This document shows, piece after piece, positions 16,172-25,615 of a stretch of DNA of 64,000 nt (positions are counted from its first letter, which is position 1; each line of letters opens with the position of its first letter). Source of the DNA: Thalassobacillus pellis (lineage in GTDB: Bacteria > Bacillota > Bacilli > Bacillales > Halobacillaceae); assembly GCF_016908295.1 (NCBI RefSeq), contig NZ_JAFBDO010000001.1, positions 372,001 to 436,000 on the forward strand, written 5' to 3'. Position numbers and translations under genes: made by a program. A model generated the notes under the pieces. The model did not search any database. It was given only the letters and a program-made list of their open reading frames with translations, and was not told the DNA's origin.

Positions 16172-19100
16172 TTAGAACCATATTTTAAAGGTTTTTACTT
16201 CGTAGGGCTTGATGGAAAAGCTGATTTGGTTTTCCTTATAGTCTGCTTCCCCGATTTCTTCTTCGATCATATTACATTCCACTGCTTTCTTAATTTGTTC
16301 CCCGAAGCGCACTTTGACATCCTGATTCCGATGCTGTTTATACTCATATAACCGGATGACTGCTGCTTGACCGTCCTCTTCTTTCTTCACTGTTTCCAGC
16401 CAGACATTATCATGGGAAATATCAGCAAATTGATAGGCTATAGGCAGTTTCCCGTCCGTGTTAGGCGCTACTTCATATCCAAGAAGTGGATCATTCAATG
16501 CATAGGCTGTTTCAACCACACCATTTTCCTTCCAGCTGCCACTGTGCGGAAATAGGCTGTAAGTAAACGAGTGGCTGCCTCTGTCCGCTGTTTCATCCGG
16601 GCTGATTGCCGACTTGATCAGGGTCAGCCTGATCACATTGTCTTTTACATCATGACCATACTTACAGTCATTCAGCAGGCTTACGCCATAGTTCCCTTCT
16701 GACAGGTCGACCCATTTATGACCGACTGTTTCAAACTTGGCATAATCCCAGCTAGTGTTCCAGTGCGTCGGCCGCTCAATGTTTCCAAACTGAATATCAT
16801 AGGTTGCACTCGTAGCCCGTATATCTACCGGAAAAGCTGTTTTCAGCAGGGTCTGCTGTTCCTGCCAGTCGATTTCCGTATCAAAATCTATTCGGCGGGA
16901 GTCTTTGTAAATGCGAATCGTCTGCACGATCGTAGAATCATAGAATTTCCACGTTAGTTTCAAACTTCCCCGGAGCGGTCCTTCTTCGATCACTTCAGTA
17001 TTGGTAAGGTTGCTGATTTCCCGCATTTTTTCCTGGTAATACAAATCAATGTCCCAGGCATCAAATTTCATCGGTTTATCTTCAAACGCCTGGAATACAT
17101 TCGCTCTCGATTGTTCCGCCAGCACTTCACGGCCATTTTCTTTATCATAGATGGATATTATCTGGCCTTGTGCGTTCAGCTTGATCTGGTAGAAGTCATT
17201 TTCCAGATGATCTTTTCTGACGGACACACTGCTTGTTTCGTCTGGAGCTATATGTTCAAAGGTAAATGTTTCATAACCGAGCGATGGAACGGAGTCAGCT
17301 TTAACTAACAGTTTACGTTCTCCGTTTTCCTCGATAACTTGTCCACTAGCTTCCTTGCCTCCCGGACCGGCAAGGACAGTCTCTCCTGTTACATGTTCGG
17401 AAAGTGGCAGGCTGATGTAATCACTCCGCTCTATTGGAAGGGAGTTAAAAACAGCCACTCCACGTTTTTCTGTTTTCACCTGATTTAACATCCCGTGAAC
17501 AGCCTCATCCTGGACATTCTTCCCTGCATTTCGGACTTCCGCATAATCAGTCCTGGCGTCCTCGTTGACCTGGCGGATAGAGGAGCCCGGAAGAATATCA
17601 TGGAACTGGTTCAGAAGAAGCTTTTCCCAGCCACGGTTCAATTCTTCCTGTTTGTAATGCTGCTGTCCTGTCAACAAATCATGCATGACACCGAAAAGCT
17701 CCGCGCGATGGTAGATGATTTCTGCCTCCCGGTTGGCTTTCTTCAAAGCTGCCTGAGAAGTATAGGTGCCGCGGTGATATTCCAGATAAAGTTCCCCATC
17801 CCATACAGGCAGGTCTTTTTTCTTCATCCGCTCTCCCAGTCGTTCAAAGTATGGCTCGGCTTTGCCGATTTCCACCTCAGGCATGCCTGGCAGGTTTTTC
17901 ATCGCTTTTGCGGACTCGATCATTTCCTTCGTCGGGCCGCCTCCGCCATCTCCCCATCCAAAAGCAAGCAACAGTTCATCGTTAATGTCCTTTTGTTTAT
18001 AAGAATCCCATATTCCTTTGACACTGCTCGGCTCAACCATTCCGTTATAGGTATAAATCACGCTGTCGTCTTCCGGCGTAGTGATGAAATGGGTTAGAAT
18101 TCCGGTACCATCGATTCCCCGCCAGTTGAAGGTATCATACGGAAAACGATTATATTGGCTCCAGCTGATTTTTGTCGTCATGAAATATTCGATGCCGCTT
18201 TTCTTCATAATCTGTGGCAGTGCCCACGTGTACCCGAAGACATCCGGGAGCCAGACAACATTCGTCTCGACCCCAAATTCCTCTTTCATGAAACGTTTGC
18301 CAAACAAAATCTGCCGGATCAGCGACTCTCCACTTGGAACGTTCGTATCTGGTTCGATCCACATTCCACCTGTGATTTCCCATTCTCCTGAGCTGATCTT
18401 TTCTTTCACTTTTTCAAAAATATCCGGGTAATCCTCTTTCAAGTATTGATACAACTGCGGAGAAGTATGGATATAGCGGTACTCGGGATATTGCCTCATC
18501 AGGTGTAGTACGGTTGAAAAGGTCCGGGATGCTTTTTCCCTTGTGTGGCAAAGCCTCCATAGCCATGCCATATCGATATGAGAGTGACCAAGTGCGACGA
18601 CCTTGGGTTTCAATTCTTCCAGTTCGCCAAGCTTATCCACTTCCGTCTTTAAATAACGATAGGCTTCAGCGATAGATTGATAGTATTCATCTGATCCCTT
18701 TTTCAAAAAGTCTATGAAAAGGAATGATTGATTGAGATGCTTCACCAATTCCGAGCGGCGCAGATCATTTTCGTCAAGTTCCTGGATTGCTTTCCGTACC
18801 GTGTCCGCAAGATAATAAAATTTCTCTGTCGTCTCATCGATCAGGACGAGCTCGGCTTTCTTGAAACGACGTCGGTCCGGTACATCCAGCACGCCACTCC
18901 AAGCCTTGAGCGCAATATGAAGCGATGAATGTTTCAAATGCTCTGGTGGAATCCATGCTTCTTCATGCCAGACATCAATCCCTTGAAGGGGGGAACCGTT
19001 TACATACAACAGTGTCTCCGCAGTTGATCCACCTCCATCCCTTGGGCCAACCAGGAACCGCAGCGAAACCTTTTCATCTTTCCAGGATTCAGGAACAGGT

Positions 19101-19315
19101 ACGGTCGCCCGGAACCAGGCGTCCACGTCATATCCGCCCCAGAAATCTCCGACGGAAAATTCAGCCCATTCCTTGTCGTCAAAGTCAATGGCCGCTGCTC
19201 CCTTGCAGTCTCCTTCTAAAAATTTGAACGTCGGTATTTCCTGTTTTTTACGGTGGATTGTCTGTTTGATTTCCTGTAATTGATTAGCAATTTTTTCTTC
19301 TGTAAATAACATCAT
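16172..19315 (-). CDS. GH38 alpha-mannosidase, large form
   Basis: A 1047-residue retaining alpha-mannosidase. After an N-terminal jelly-roll region (to about 235) comes the GH38 catalytic barrel with GHSHIDMAWLW (zinc ligands H246 and D248) and WLPDVFGY (nucleophile D358). GWGDGGGGPT and FHDILPGSSIRQV follow, then the middle helical and C-terminal beta domains. No signal peptide, so it is cytoplasmic. The ATG shares one base with the upstream GH4 stop codon (TAATG). It is the last gene of the oxidoreductase-GH2-GH4 operon. Length and architecture differ from the two ~808-residue GH38 enzymes of the island, so a different mannosidic linkage is likely. Confidence 0.94.
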   Translation of the reverse strand: MMLFTEEKIANQLQEIKQTIHRKKQEIPTFKFLEGDCKGAAAIDFDDKEWAEFSVGDFWGGYDVDAWFRATVPVPESWKDEKVSLRFLVGPRDGGGSTAETLLYVNGSPLQGIDVWHEEAWIPPEHLKHSSLHIALKAWSGVLDVPDRRRFKKAELVLIDETTEKFYYLADTVRKAIQELDENDLRRSELVKHLNQSFLFIDFLKKGSDEYYQSIAEAYRYLKTEVDKLGELEELKPKVVALGHSHIDMAWLWRLCHTREKASRTFSTVLHLMRQYPEYRYIHTSPQLYQYLKEDYPDIFEKVKEKISSGEWEITGGMWIEPDTNVPSGESLIRQILFGKRFMKEEFGVETNVVWLPDVFGYTWALPQIMKKSGIEYFMTTKISWSQYNRFPYDTFNWRGIDGTGILTHFITTPEDDSVIYTYNGMVEPSSVKGIWDSYKQKDINDELLLAFGWGDGGGGPTKEMIESAKAMKNLPGMPEVEIGKAEPYFERLGERMKKKDLPVWDGELYLEYHRGTYTSQAALKKANREAEIIYHRAELFGVMHDLLTGQQHYKQEELNRGWEKLLLNQFHDILPGSSIRQVNEDARTDYAEVRNAGKNVQDEAVHGMLNQVKTEKRGVAVFNSLPIERSDYISLPLSEHVTGETVLAGPGGKEASGQVIEENGERKLLVKADSVPSLGYETFTFEHIAPDETSSVSVRKDHLENDFYQIKLNAQGQIISIYDKENGREVLAEQSRANVFQAFEDKPMKFDAWDIDLYYQEKMREISNLTNTEVIEEGPLRGSLKLTWKFYDSTIVQTIRIYKDSRRIDFDTEIDWQEQQTLLKTAFPVDIRATSATYDIQFGNIERPTHWNTSWDYAKFETVGHKWVDLSEGNYGVSLLNDCKYGHDVKDNVIRLTLIKSAISPDETADRGSHSFTYSLFPHSGSWKENGVVETAYALNDPLLGYEVAPNTDGKLPIAYQFADISHDNVWLETVKKEEDGQAAVIRLYEYKQHRNQDVKVRFGEQIKKAVECNMIEEEIGEADYKENQISFSIKPYEVKTFKIWF

Positions 19316-20706
19316 TACACCTCAAATGCGTTGATTTCCTGTTTATATCTGTTGGTGAATACCCCGGCATCTGGCTGGCGGATATCATTCCATTTACGAT
19401 TTTCCCCGTTGAATTGCGGAAGCCAGGCGGCATGGGCTTCAAACATTTCGTCACACATCTGCCAAACCTCTTCGGTATTACAAACCGCGGCAGTCAGCGG
19501 GTCGTGAAGCACGGCAAGCTTCACCATTTCTTTATCCCCTCGAAGTGCCGCTTCTACAGCCATTTCCTGAACATTGATGCTGGATCGGCAGGTGGCTGCA
19601 CATGGCAGTGGAAGATTCCCGATTGTAACCGGATGGATTCCTGTCTGATCAACATAGCAGGGGAGTTCAACTGTACTTCCACCAGGCAGGTTCATAATAT
19701 ATCCATTGTTCCCTACGTTAAGATGCCCACGGTATGTCCTGCCAGTTTCCAATGCTTCGATTATGTAAGAAGCATGCTCATCCGTCCTGTCCCCAAGTGT
19801 GATCTTCCTGCTGGCAGCCTTCCTGCGATACGCTCCATCTTTTGCTTTGCAATCCTCCAGGTAGCCGGCAGTTATGCCACCTATCCAGTCACTCTGGTCA
19901 ATCCAGCGATCCAATTCCTCCGGGCGTTTCCGATACCAGGGAAGATATTCACTTAAATGACCGTTAGTTTCTGTAGAAAAATACCCAAACCGCTTTAACA
20001 CATCCATCCGGCACGGCTCTTTTTCCACAATTTCCGGATGGCTCTGAAAAGTTTCATATAGATTTGGAATCATATCTTCTCCTTGATGATCGACCTGGAT
20101 ATACCACGTCTGATGGTTGATTCCGGCTGCAGTGATCGACAATTCCTTTTCTGGTACACCCAGTGCTTTTGCGATCAATCGTGAGCCTCCCTGTACCCCA
20201 TGACAGAGCCCGATAACTGAAATGCCTCCAGCCCTGCGCAATGCCCAAGTATTCATTGCCATTGGATTGGCATAATTCAGGAGAAGAGCCTGGGGCGCCA
20301 CTTCTCTCATATCTTCCGCAATATCCAGTAATGCGGGAATGGTCCGCAAGGCGTAAAAAACTCCTCCTGGACCAATCGTGTCGCCTACGCATTGATCCAC
20401 ATTGTATTTCAATGGAATGGTTATATCCTTTTCATAGGCACTTAACCCTCCGACACGGATCGTGCAAATCACGTAGTCCGCACCGGTTAGGGCTTCTCTC
20501 TGATCCATTGTTTCGAAAACTGTTGCTGGAAGGCTGTTTTCCGTAATCATATTTCTGCAAAGACCAGCGATAAAAGACAAATTATCCGGATTTTTATCCA
20601 TCAGGCGGAATTCCGTGTCCTGAAACTCCTCCACGGACAAGATATCCATCATCAAGCGGCGGGTGAATTCCAGGCTCCCTGCTCCAATCATTGCGATTTT
20701 CAGCAC
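19315..20706 (-). CDS. GH4 family glycosidase (CHGV type)
   Basis: A 463-residue NAD+/Mn2+-dependent glycosidase. GAGS at 9-12 starts the Rossmann fold; GDT at 108-110, NYANP at 144-148, C168-H169 in CHGVQ and H198 in AGINHQTWY supply cofactor and metal contacts. The third and fourth positions of the signature (CHGV) differ from the MelA-like CHSV paralogue at 7183-8502. Family members with CHG include alpha-glucosidase and alpha-glucuronidase types, so substrate is left open. GTG 20706 has AAGGAG 9 bases upstream. It is coupled to the GH38 gene downstream. Confidence 0.88.
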   Translation of the reverse strand: MLKIAMIGAGSLEFTRRLMMDILSVEEFQDTEFRLMDKNPDNLSFIAGLCRNMITENSLPATVFETMDQREALTGADYVICTIRVGGLSAYEKDITIPLKYNVDQCVGDTIGPGGVFYALRTIPALLDIAEDMREVAPQALLLNYANPMAMNTWALRRAGGISVIGLCHGVQGGSRLIAKALGVPEKELSITAAGINHQTWYIQVDHQGEDMIPNLYETFQSHPEIVEKEPCRMDVLKRFGYFSTETNGHLSEYLPWYRKRPEELDRWIDQSDWIGGITAGYLEDCKAKDGAYRRKAASRKITLGDRTDEHASYIIEALETGRTYRGHLNVGNNGYIMNLPGGSTVELPCYVDQTGIHPVTIGNLPLPCAATCRSSINVQEMAVEAALRGDKEMVKLAVLHDPLTAAVCNTEEVWQMCDEMFEAHAAWLPQFNGENRKWNDIRQPDAGVFTNRYKQEINAFEV

Positions 20707-20746
20707 ATGAGACAGCTCCTTTTGTTATAACAAAGAGACAAACCGA

Positions 20747-22507
20747 TTATTTACGGACATTCTTTGCATTTCCTGTATTGATCCTTTTGATTTCATCCAA
20801 TTCCGCCTTTGGCTTACGGTCATAAGTGAGCAAGCCATTGATTTCCTGCTCTACGTCTGTCAGCTGGGTATAACAGAACCCTTGTACGAGCGGAGATTCC
20901 AATAAGGCACTCACTACATCTTCATAGCGCCGGATAAAGTCTTCCTCATTCGATGCTGATGTGTATCCCCACCCTTTTTGACTCCCACTTTCAAAAGCAA
21001 TCCCGCCAAATTCCGATACATGAATCGGCTCCCCGTCATAGGAAAAACCAGGTATGTACAGATGACGATCACTCGGCATGAAAGACAAAATACTTTCGAG
21101 GGACTTATAACGATTTTTCAGGACTTCTTTTTCCCCTTCATAATCATGGATGGAAAGGATGTCTGATTTAACATGCTCCCAGCCGTCATTGGCGATGACC
21201 GGGCGGGTAGCATCCAGCGATTTCGTCAAATGATACATCGCAAGCGCATGCTGCTGGTGGCGAAGGTCTTTTTTCAAACGAGGCACACCCCAGCTTTCAT
21301 TAAGCGGTACCCAGACGACAATCGATGGATGGTTGTAATCACGCTCAACGGCTTCCTGCCATTCGGAGGTTATCCTGGCAACCGATCGATCAGAATAGGT
21401 GTGGCTGTTGGCCATTTCTCCCCAGATGAGCAGCCCCATTTTATCCGCCCAGTATAAGTACAGCGGTTCTTCTACTTTTTGGTGTTTACGGACCCCATTG
21501 AAGCCCATCGCTTTCGTCAGCTCAATGTCCTTTCTGATAGCTGCTTCATCCGGAGCAGTCAATAAACTTTCCGGATAATAGCCTTGATCAAGTACCAATT
21601 TCATATAGTAAGGAGCGCCATTAAGAAGAACCTTGCCGTCCTGGATGGTGATACTCCTCATCCCAAAATAGGTGGAAACTTCATCGAGAACTTCTCCAGC
21701 TTTTGTCAAACGAATGGTCATGTCGTAGAGGTTTGGCTGTTCCGGACTCCAGTGCTTTCCTTCCCCACGCTGGAAATCCTCCAGTGTTATCGTCTGTACA
21801 GCTTTATTTGGAATTTGTTCCACTTGGACAGTGGTGCTGGCGATATGCTGTCCTTTGAAGGTAATTTCCATCTCGATTAGCTGATCAGGGGACGGATGAT
21901 CAATGACGTATTCAGCACAAATTGTCCCTGCTTCGGTATCAGGCGTCAGTTTAAGCCGCTGAAGATGCGACATGCCAACGTTTTCCAGCCAGACAGTCTG
22001 CCATATTCCGCTTGTCCTCGTATAAAAAATATCTTTTGAGTTTTCTTCCCAAAATTGTTTGCCGCGTGGCTGCTCCAAATCGGTGGAGAAGTCCTCGCAA
22101 CGAACGACAAGATCATTTTCATTTCCGATCAATAAGTCCGTAATATCCACATAAAAAGGAGTGTGGCCCCCTTCATGGGAAACGGCGAATTCCCCATTCA
22201 CCCAGACGGCCGCCCGATAATCGACGGCGCCGAAATGAAGGAGAACCCGATTTCTCTCCCACTGCTCCGGGACTTCGAACTTCCGGTGGTACCAGAAAAC
22301 ATCGTGAAAAGTGGTGTCTTCAATCCCGCTCAGTTTTGTCTGGAAGGCGTATGGGACATTGATTTTGCTGGGGAAACTATGGCTTCTGAACCATTTTTCT
22401 TTAAGGCCAAGATCCTTGTCATCAAAAGTAAAGTTCCATTCGCCATTCAAGTTCAGCCAATTTTTCCGCTTGAAATCCGGCCTTGAATGTTCTGCACGTG
22501 GTCTCAT
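20747..22507 (-). CDS. GH2 family beta-glycosidase
   Basis: A 586-residue retaining beta-glycosidase with the family's sugar-binding, immunoglobulin-like and TIM-barrel domains in order. The acid/base is E404 in VPLNESWG and the nucleophile E499 in HVSEFGG. At 586 residues it is one of the short GH2 enzymes, without the extra domains of LacZ. It could be a beta-galactosidase, beta-mannosidase or beta-glucuronidase; its setting among alpha-mannosidases makes beta-mannosidase worth testing first. ATG 22507 has AAAGGAGAG upstream. No signal peptide. It is co-transcribed with the two oxidoreductases before it. Confidence 0.9.
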   Translation of the reverse strand: MRPRAEHSRPDFKRKNWLNLNGEWNFTFDDKDLGLKEKWFRSHSFPSKINVPYAFQTKLSGIEDTTFHDVFWYHRKFEVPEQWERNRVLLHFGAVDYRAAVWVNGEFAVSHEGGHTPFYVDITDLLIGNENDLVVRCEDFSTDLEQPRGKQFWEENSKDIFYTRTSGIWQTVWLENVGMSHLQRLKLTPDTEAGTICAEYVIDHPSPDQLIEMEITFKGQHIASTTVQVEQIPNKAVQTITLEDFQRGEGKHWSPEQPNLYDMTIRLTKAGEVLDEVSTYFGMRSITIQDGKVLLNGAPYYMKLVLDQGYYPESLLTAPDEAAIRKDIELTKAMGFNGVRKHQKVEEPLYLYWADKMGLLIWGEMANSHTYSDRSVARITSEWQEAVERDYNHPSIVVWVPLNESWGVPRLKKDLRHQQHALAMYHLTKSLDATRPVIANDGWEHVKSDILSIHDYEGEKEVLKNRYKSLESILSFMPSDRHLYIPGFSYDGEPIHVSEFGGIAFESGSQKGWGYTSASNEEDFIRRYEDVVSALLESPLVQGFCYTQLTDVEQEINGLLTYDRKPKAELDEIKRINTGNAKNVRK

Positions 22508-22519
22508 ATACGCTCTCCT

Positions 22520-23587
22520 TTATGACTTGACCTGTGCAATTTCGTCCATTTTCACCGCATCCCCGGTCTCCGCTGATTCATAAAATCCATTGATGATTTT
22601 CTGAATCACCACTCCTTGTCCCGGTGTACTGATCGGTGCTTCCCCGGTCAGGCAGCTATTCACAAAGCCTTCAATTTCCAGCTCATGATAGCCTTTTTTC
22701 GGTAAATATGCCGGGGAGATATCAATCAAGGAATCGTGTTTTTCCTGGTAGATTTTCAACGGGAATGCATCGGCTCCGCCTTTGTCACCCATCAACGACA
22801 CATTCATCACATCGTTTTTCTCTACGTTTGCGGCAAAGGCAGATTCCAGTATAAGGCTGGCTCCATTTTTAAAGCGGATCATCCCCCTTGCCATGTCCTC
22901 GATGGAAAAGCCTTCCCAATCCCAATCTCCCATCAGTCCGACCCCTTTACGGTTACCGATTTTCTGATAGGTGGCACCAAAAACCGATTCCGGTTCAGGA
23001 TAATCCATTAAGTAAAGGGCCGCATCAAGCATGTGGACACCGATATCTATCAGCGGTCCACCCCCCTGAAGCTCTTTATTGGTAAATACCCCCCAGCCAG
23101 GAATCCCCCGTCTGCGGACTGCACGGATATTTGCTGCATATATCTCTCCAAGTTCTCCTGCAGCTGTGAATCGCTTCAATGCCATAATTTCAGGTGCAAA
23201 GCGAAAATGAAAGCCATACGTAAGGATTTTGCCGTGCTTCCTTGCCGTTTCCGCCATTGCCGTCGCTTCCGCCACATTCATAGCAGGCGGCTTCTCACAC
23301 AGAACGTGACAGCCTGCCTGGAGAGCAGCGATGGCTGCTGCAGCATGGAATTTGTTTGGCGTACACACGCTGATAGCATCCAGCTCGCATTCCTCCAGCA
23401 TTTTTTCGTAATCCGTATAGACATAAGGGATAGAAAACTTCTCCGCGCATGCTTCTGCAGTTTCCTTAACTACATCTGCGACAGCTGTTATTTCCACTTT
23501 ATCCCCCTGCTTTATGTAGTTGGGGAGATGTACGTTGCTGGCAATGCCGCCAGCCCCGATGATTCCTACTTTCAGTTTTTCACTCAT
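22520..23587 (-). CDS. Gfo/Idh/MocA-family oxidoreductase
   Basis: A 355-residue NAD(P)-dependent sugar dehydrogenase-like protein with the Rossmann motif GIIGAGGIASNVH (residues 8-20). The signature CEKPPAMN carries the conserved EKP Lys. GGPLIDIGVHMLDAALYL holds the catalytic Asp/His of the C-terminal domain. It overlaps the previous gene by four bases (ATGA). Proteins of this family oxidise hydroxyls of sugars, inositols or glycosides. Placement directly before GH2, GH4 and GH38 genes suggests a glycan-derived substrate. Confidence 0.92.
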   Translation of the reverse strand: MSEKLKVGIIGAGGIASNVHLPNYIKQGDKVEITAVADVVKETAEACAEKFSIPYVYTDYEKMLEECELDAISVCTPNKFHAAAAIAALQAGCHVLCEKPPAMNVAEATAMAETARKHGKILTYGFHFRFAPEIMALKRFTAAGELGEIYAANIRAVRRRGIPGWGVFTNKELQGGGPLIDIGVHMLDAALYLMDYPEPESVFGATYQKIGNRKGVGLMGDWDWEGFSIEDMARGMIRFKNGASLILESAFAANVEKNDVMNVSLMGDKGGADAFPLKIYQEKHDSLIDISPAYLPKKGYHELEIEGFVNSCLTGEAPISTPGQGVVIQKIINGFYESAETGDAVKMDEIAQVKS

Positions 23588-24603
23588 TGGTTCAAGACTC
23601 CTTCCATTTGTTTGCTGGTGATTCTGCTTTCTTTTTCATGGGAAAGTGCTGCCGCTTCGTTGATCCACGTCAGCTGGCGGGCATCCTCATTCTGGATGGA
23701 AGGTTCTTTGTTATTAAGGATGGCATCCACCCATTGTTCAATCGGCAAGGCTTGCGCTTCTGGTAAGTCGGCAGGATAATGCCATCCTTCCTCTCTTGTT
23801 TTTTTACTATTGATTCGTACTTTATCCTCTTCGATCAATAGGGAGCCTTCTGTTCCGTATAGCTCCAGCTGGAAAGGACTTCCGCTCGATACAAACCCGG
23901 TTTCTATTACACCAAGCGCCCCTGATTGATATTCCACAATCACAACAGCCTGGTCATCCACACCTCGCTGATAATAAGTGTTCAGCCTTGCCGTAACGGC
24001 ATTAGCCTTTCCTGCCAGCCGGTTCAGCAGGTAGATAGGATGTGCCCCCAGATCAATCAGCGCTCCGCCTCCTGTTTCACTTTCATTGAAAAAGTGTTCT
24101 GGCAGCCATCCATTCAGATGTGTGGCTGTCGGGACCGCCCCATTATGAGCCATACGGCACCGGATGGAGGTCAAATCACCGAGCAGGCCTTCATCAACAG
24201 CCGCTTGTGCGTAAAGATAATAAGGTTCTGTCAGTCTTGGCAGGGAAACCATCAGCTGTATACCGTTTTTCCGGACAGCCTCCTGAATTTCATCGCACTC
24301 TTTTACAGTCAAGGCAAGTACTTTTTCCGTGAAAATGTGTTTGCCGTGATTAGCCGCCTCAAGCAGTATGTCTCTATGGACACTAGTTGGCGTATCAACG
24401 ATAACCCCGTCGATTCCGTTATCTTTCCATATGGTGTTGAGATCCTCTTCAAACGGGACACCCAGCTTTTCCGCCCAGGCTTTTCCTCTTTCCGTGTCCT
24501 CATCCCACACAACTTGGATCTTCAGTTCAGGATGCCTGGCAGCCTGAGCCGCATAATCTTCCGCATGTACATGCCACTTACTTAACAAAGCGATATTAAG
24601 CAT
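23584..24603 (-). CDS. Gfo/Idh/MocA-like oxidoreductase with atypical nucleotide site
   Basis: A 339-residue protein whose C-terminal half is clearly of this family (GGGALIDLGAHPIYLLNRL). The first strand reads LNIALLSKWHVHAEDY, with no GxGxxG, and the usual EKP is EKV (FTEKVLALT). Cofactor binding may be altered or lost, and it may work with the neighbouring family member encoded four bases into its stop. A TATAAT at 24631-24626 (minus) lies 23 bases upstream of the ATG, without a good -35. This gene probably begins the operon that runs to 16172. Confidence 0.85.
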   Translation of the reverse strand: MLNIALLSKWHVHAEDYAAQAARHPELKIQVVWDEDTERGKAWAEKLGVPFEEDLNTIWKDNGIDGVIVDTPTSVHRDILLEAANHGKHIFTEKVLALTVKECDEIQEAVRKNGIQLMVSLPRLTEPYYLYAQAAVDEGLLGDLTSIRCRMAHNGAVPTATHLNGWLPEHFFNESETGGGALIDLGAHPIYLLNRLAGKANAVTARLNTYYQRGVDDQAVVIVEYQSGALGVIETGFVSSGSPFQLELYGTEGSLLIEEDKVRINSKKTREEGWHYPADLPEAQALPIEQWVDAILNNKEPSIQNEDARQLTWINEAAALSHEKESRITSKQMEGVLNQ

Positions 24604-24786
24604 TGGATCACTCCATTTCTATATAATTATAATTCTCATTTTCCTGAGAGCGGAACCGATGTTACAGGTTTGTTAACTTGTCTCGGAATTTGTTTGCACA
24701 CTTGCCTGTACGGTAACATTACTGCGCTTCTGCCTGGTATCTTTGGCGCGTCCGCTGATTTCTCTGCTCCCTACTTCAGCCGTTAT

Positions 24787-25569
24787 TCAATCAACTTCAC
24801 ACACGATTATTTCAACGCCGCATTTTTCAATTGCCTTCAAAACTTGCTTGTCTGCAAGCTCGCTTGTGATCAAAATATCGATATCGCTAAACGAACAAAA
24901 CGAAATAAGTCCAGGCCGTTTCAGTTTACTATGATCGGCGAGCAGCACTTTCTTTTCTCCGGCGGCGACCATCGCCTGCTTGATTTCCGCTTCGTACAGG
25001 TCAGAGGTGGTAAAGCCTTGGTTTTTTGATATACCTGACGTTCCTAAGAATACGTAATCAGCGTTGTATTTTTCCAGTTCAGTTTCTGTCTGGGGTCCGA
25101 AAACGCTCATGGAGTTGCGCTTCAGCTTTCCCCCGAGCAAATAAATCGATATGCTATCGTTCTTGCTTACTTCTTCCACCACATTCAAAGCGTTGGAAAT
25201 GACCATCAGGTTCTCCACGTTTTTCAGATGCCTCGCACTGTACCAGGTGGTCGAACCAGCATCCATAATGACGATTTGATTGTCCTTAACCAGCTCGGCA
25301 GCAGCCTTCCCGATTTTGTCCTTTTCCTTTGAAAAGTGAAACTGCCGTTGTCCGACAGGAGGAATCAGGGAAAAATCCATGGAAAGATCTTCGGTTAAAA
25401 TTGCTCCTCCGTAGTTTTTCTGGACCAATCCGTCTTTTTCCAACGAGCTTAAATCTCTCCGGATTGTTTCCTCGGAAACTTTAAATTCTTTAACTAAATC
25501 TGCAACTTTGACACTGCGTTTTTCCTTAAGGATATGTTTGATTTTGTTCCTTCTCTCGACCAGTATCAT
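24787..25569 (-). CDS. DeoR-family transcriptional regulator
   Basis: A 260-residue repressor. The N-terminal winged helix has the signature VADLVKEFKVSEETIRRDL (about 21-39) and NYGGAIL. The C-terminal DeoRC sensor has DAGSTTWYSARHL and FLGTSGI and binds phosphorylated sugars in known members. The N-terminal 60 residues closely match those of the second DeoR protein at 57653-58456, so the two are paralogues. It lies between the GH38 gene 25616-28045 and the oxidoreductase operon and may control either or both. Confidence 0.93.
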   Translation of the reverse strand: MILVERRNKIKHILKEKRSVKVADLVKEFKVSEETIRRDLSSLEKDGLVQKNYGGAILTEDLSMDFSLIPPVGQRQFHFSKEKDKIGKAAAELVKDNQIVIMDAGSTTWYSARHLKNVENLMVISNALNVVEEVSKNDSISIYLLGGKLKRNSMSVFGPQTETELEKYNADYVFLGTSGISKNQGFTTSDLYEAEIKQAMVAAGEKKVLLADHSKLKRPGLISFCSFSDIDILITSELADKQVLKAIEKCGVEIIVCEVD

Positions 25570-25615
25570 CTGTATCAGCCTCCATCTCCATCATGCGCCC
25601 CGCAAAAGATGACGT

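Noticed and set aside
17495-18097. 200-codon plus-strand reading frame inside the GH38 gene
   Set aside because: It is antisense to a well-supported alpha-mannosidase gene and shows no protein-like features. Similar long antisense frames at 23033, 23926 and 19414 were dropped for the same reason.
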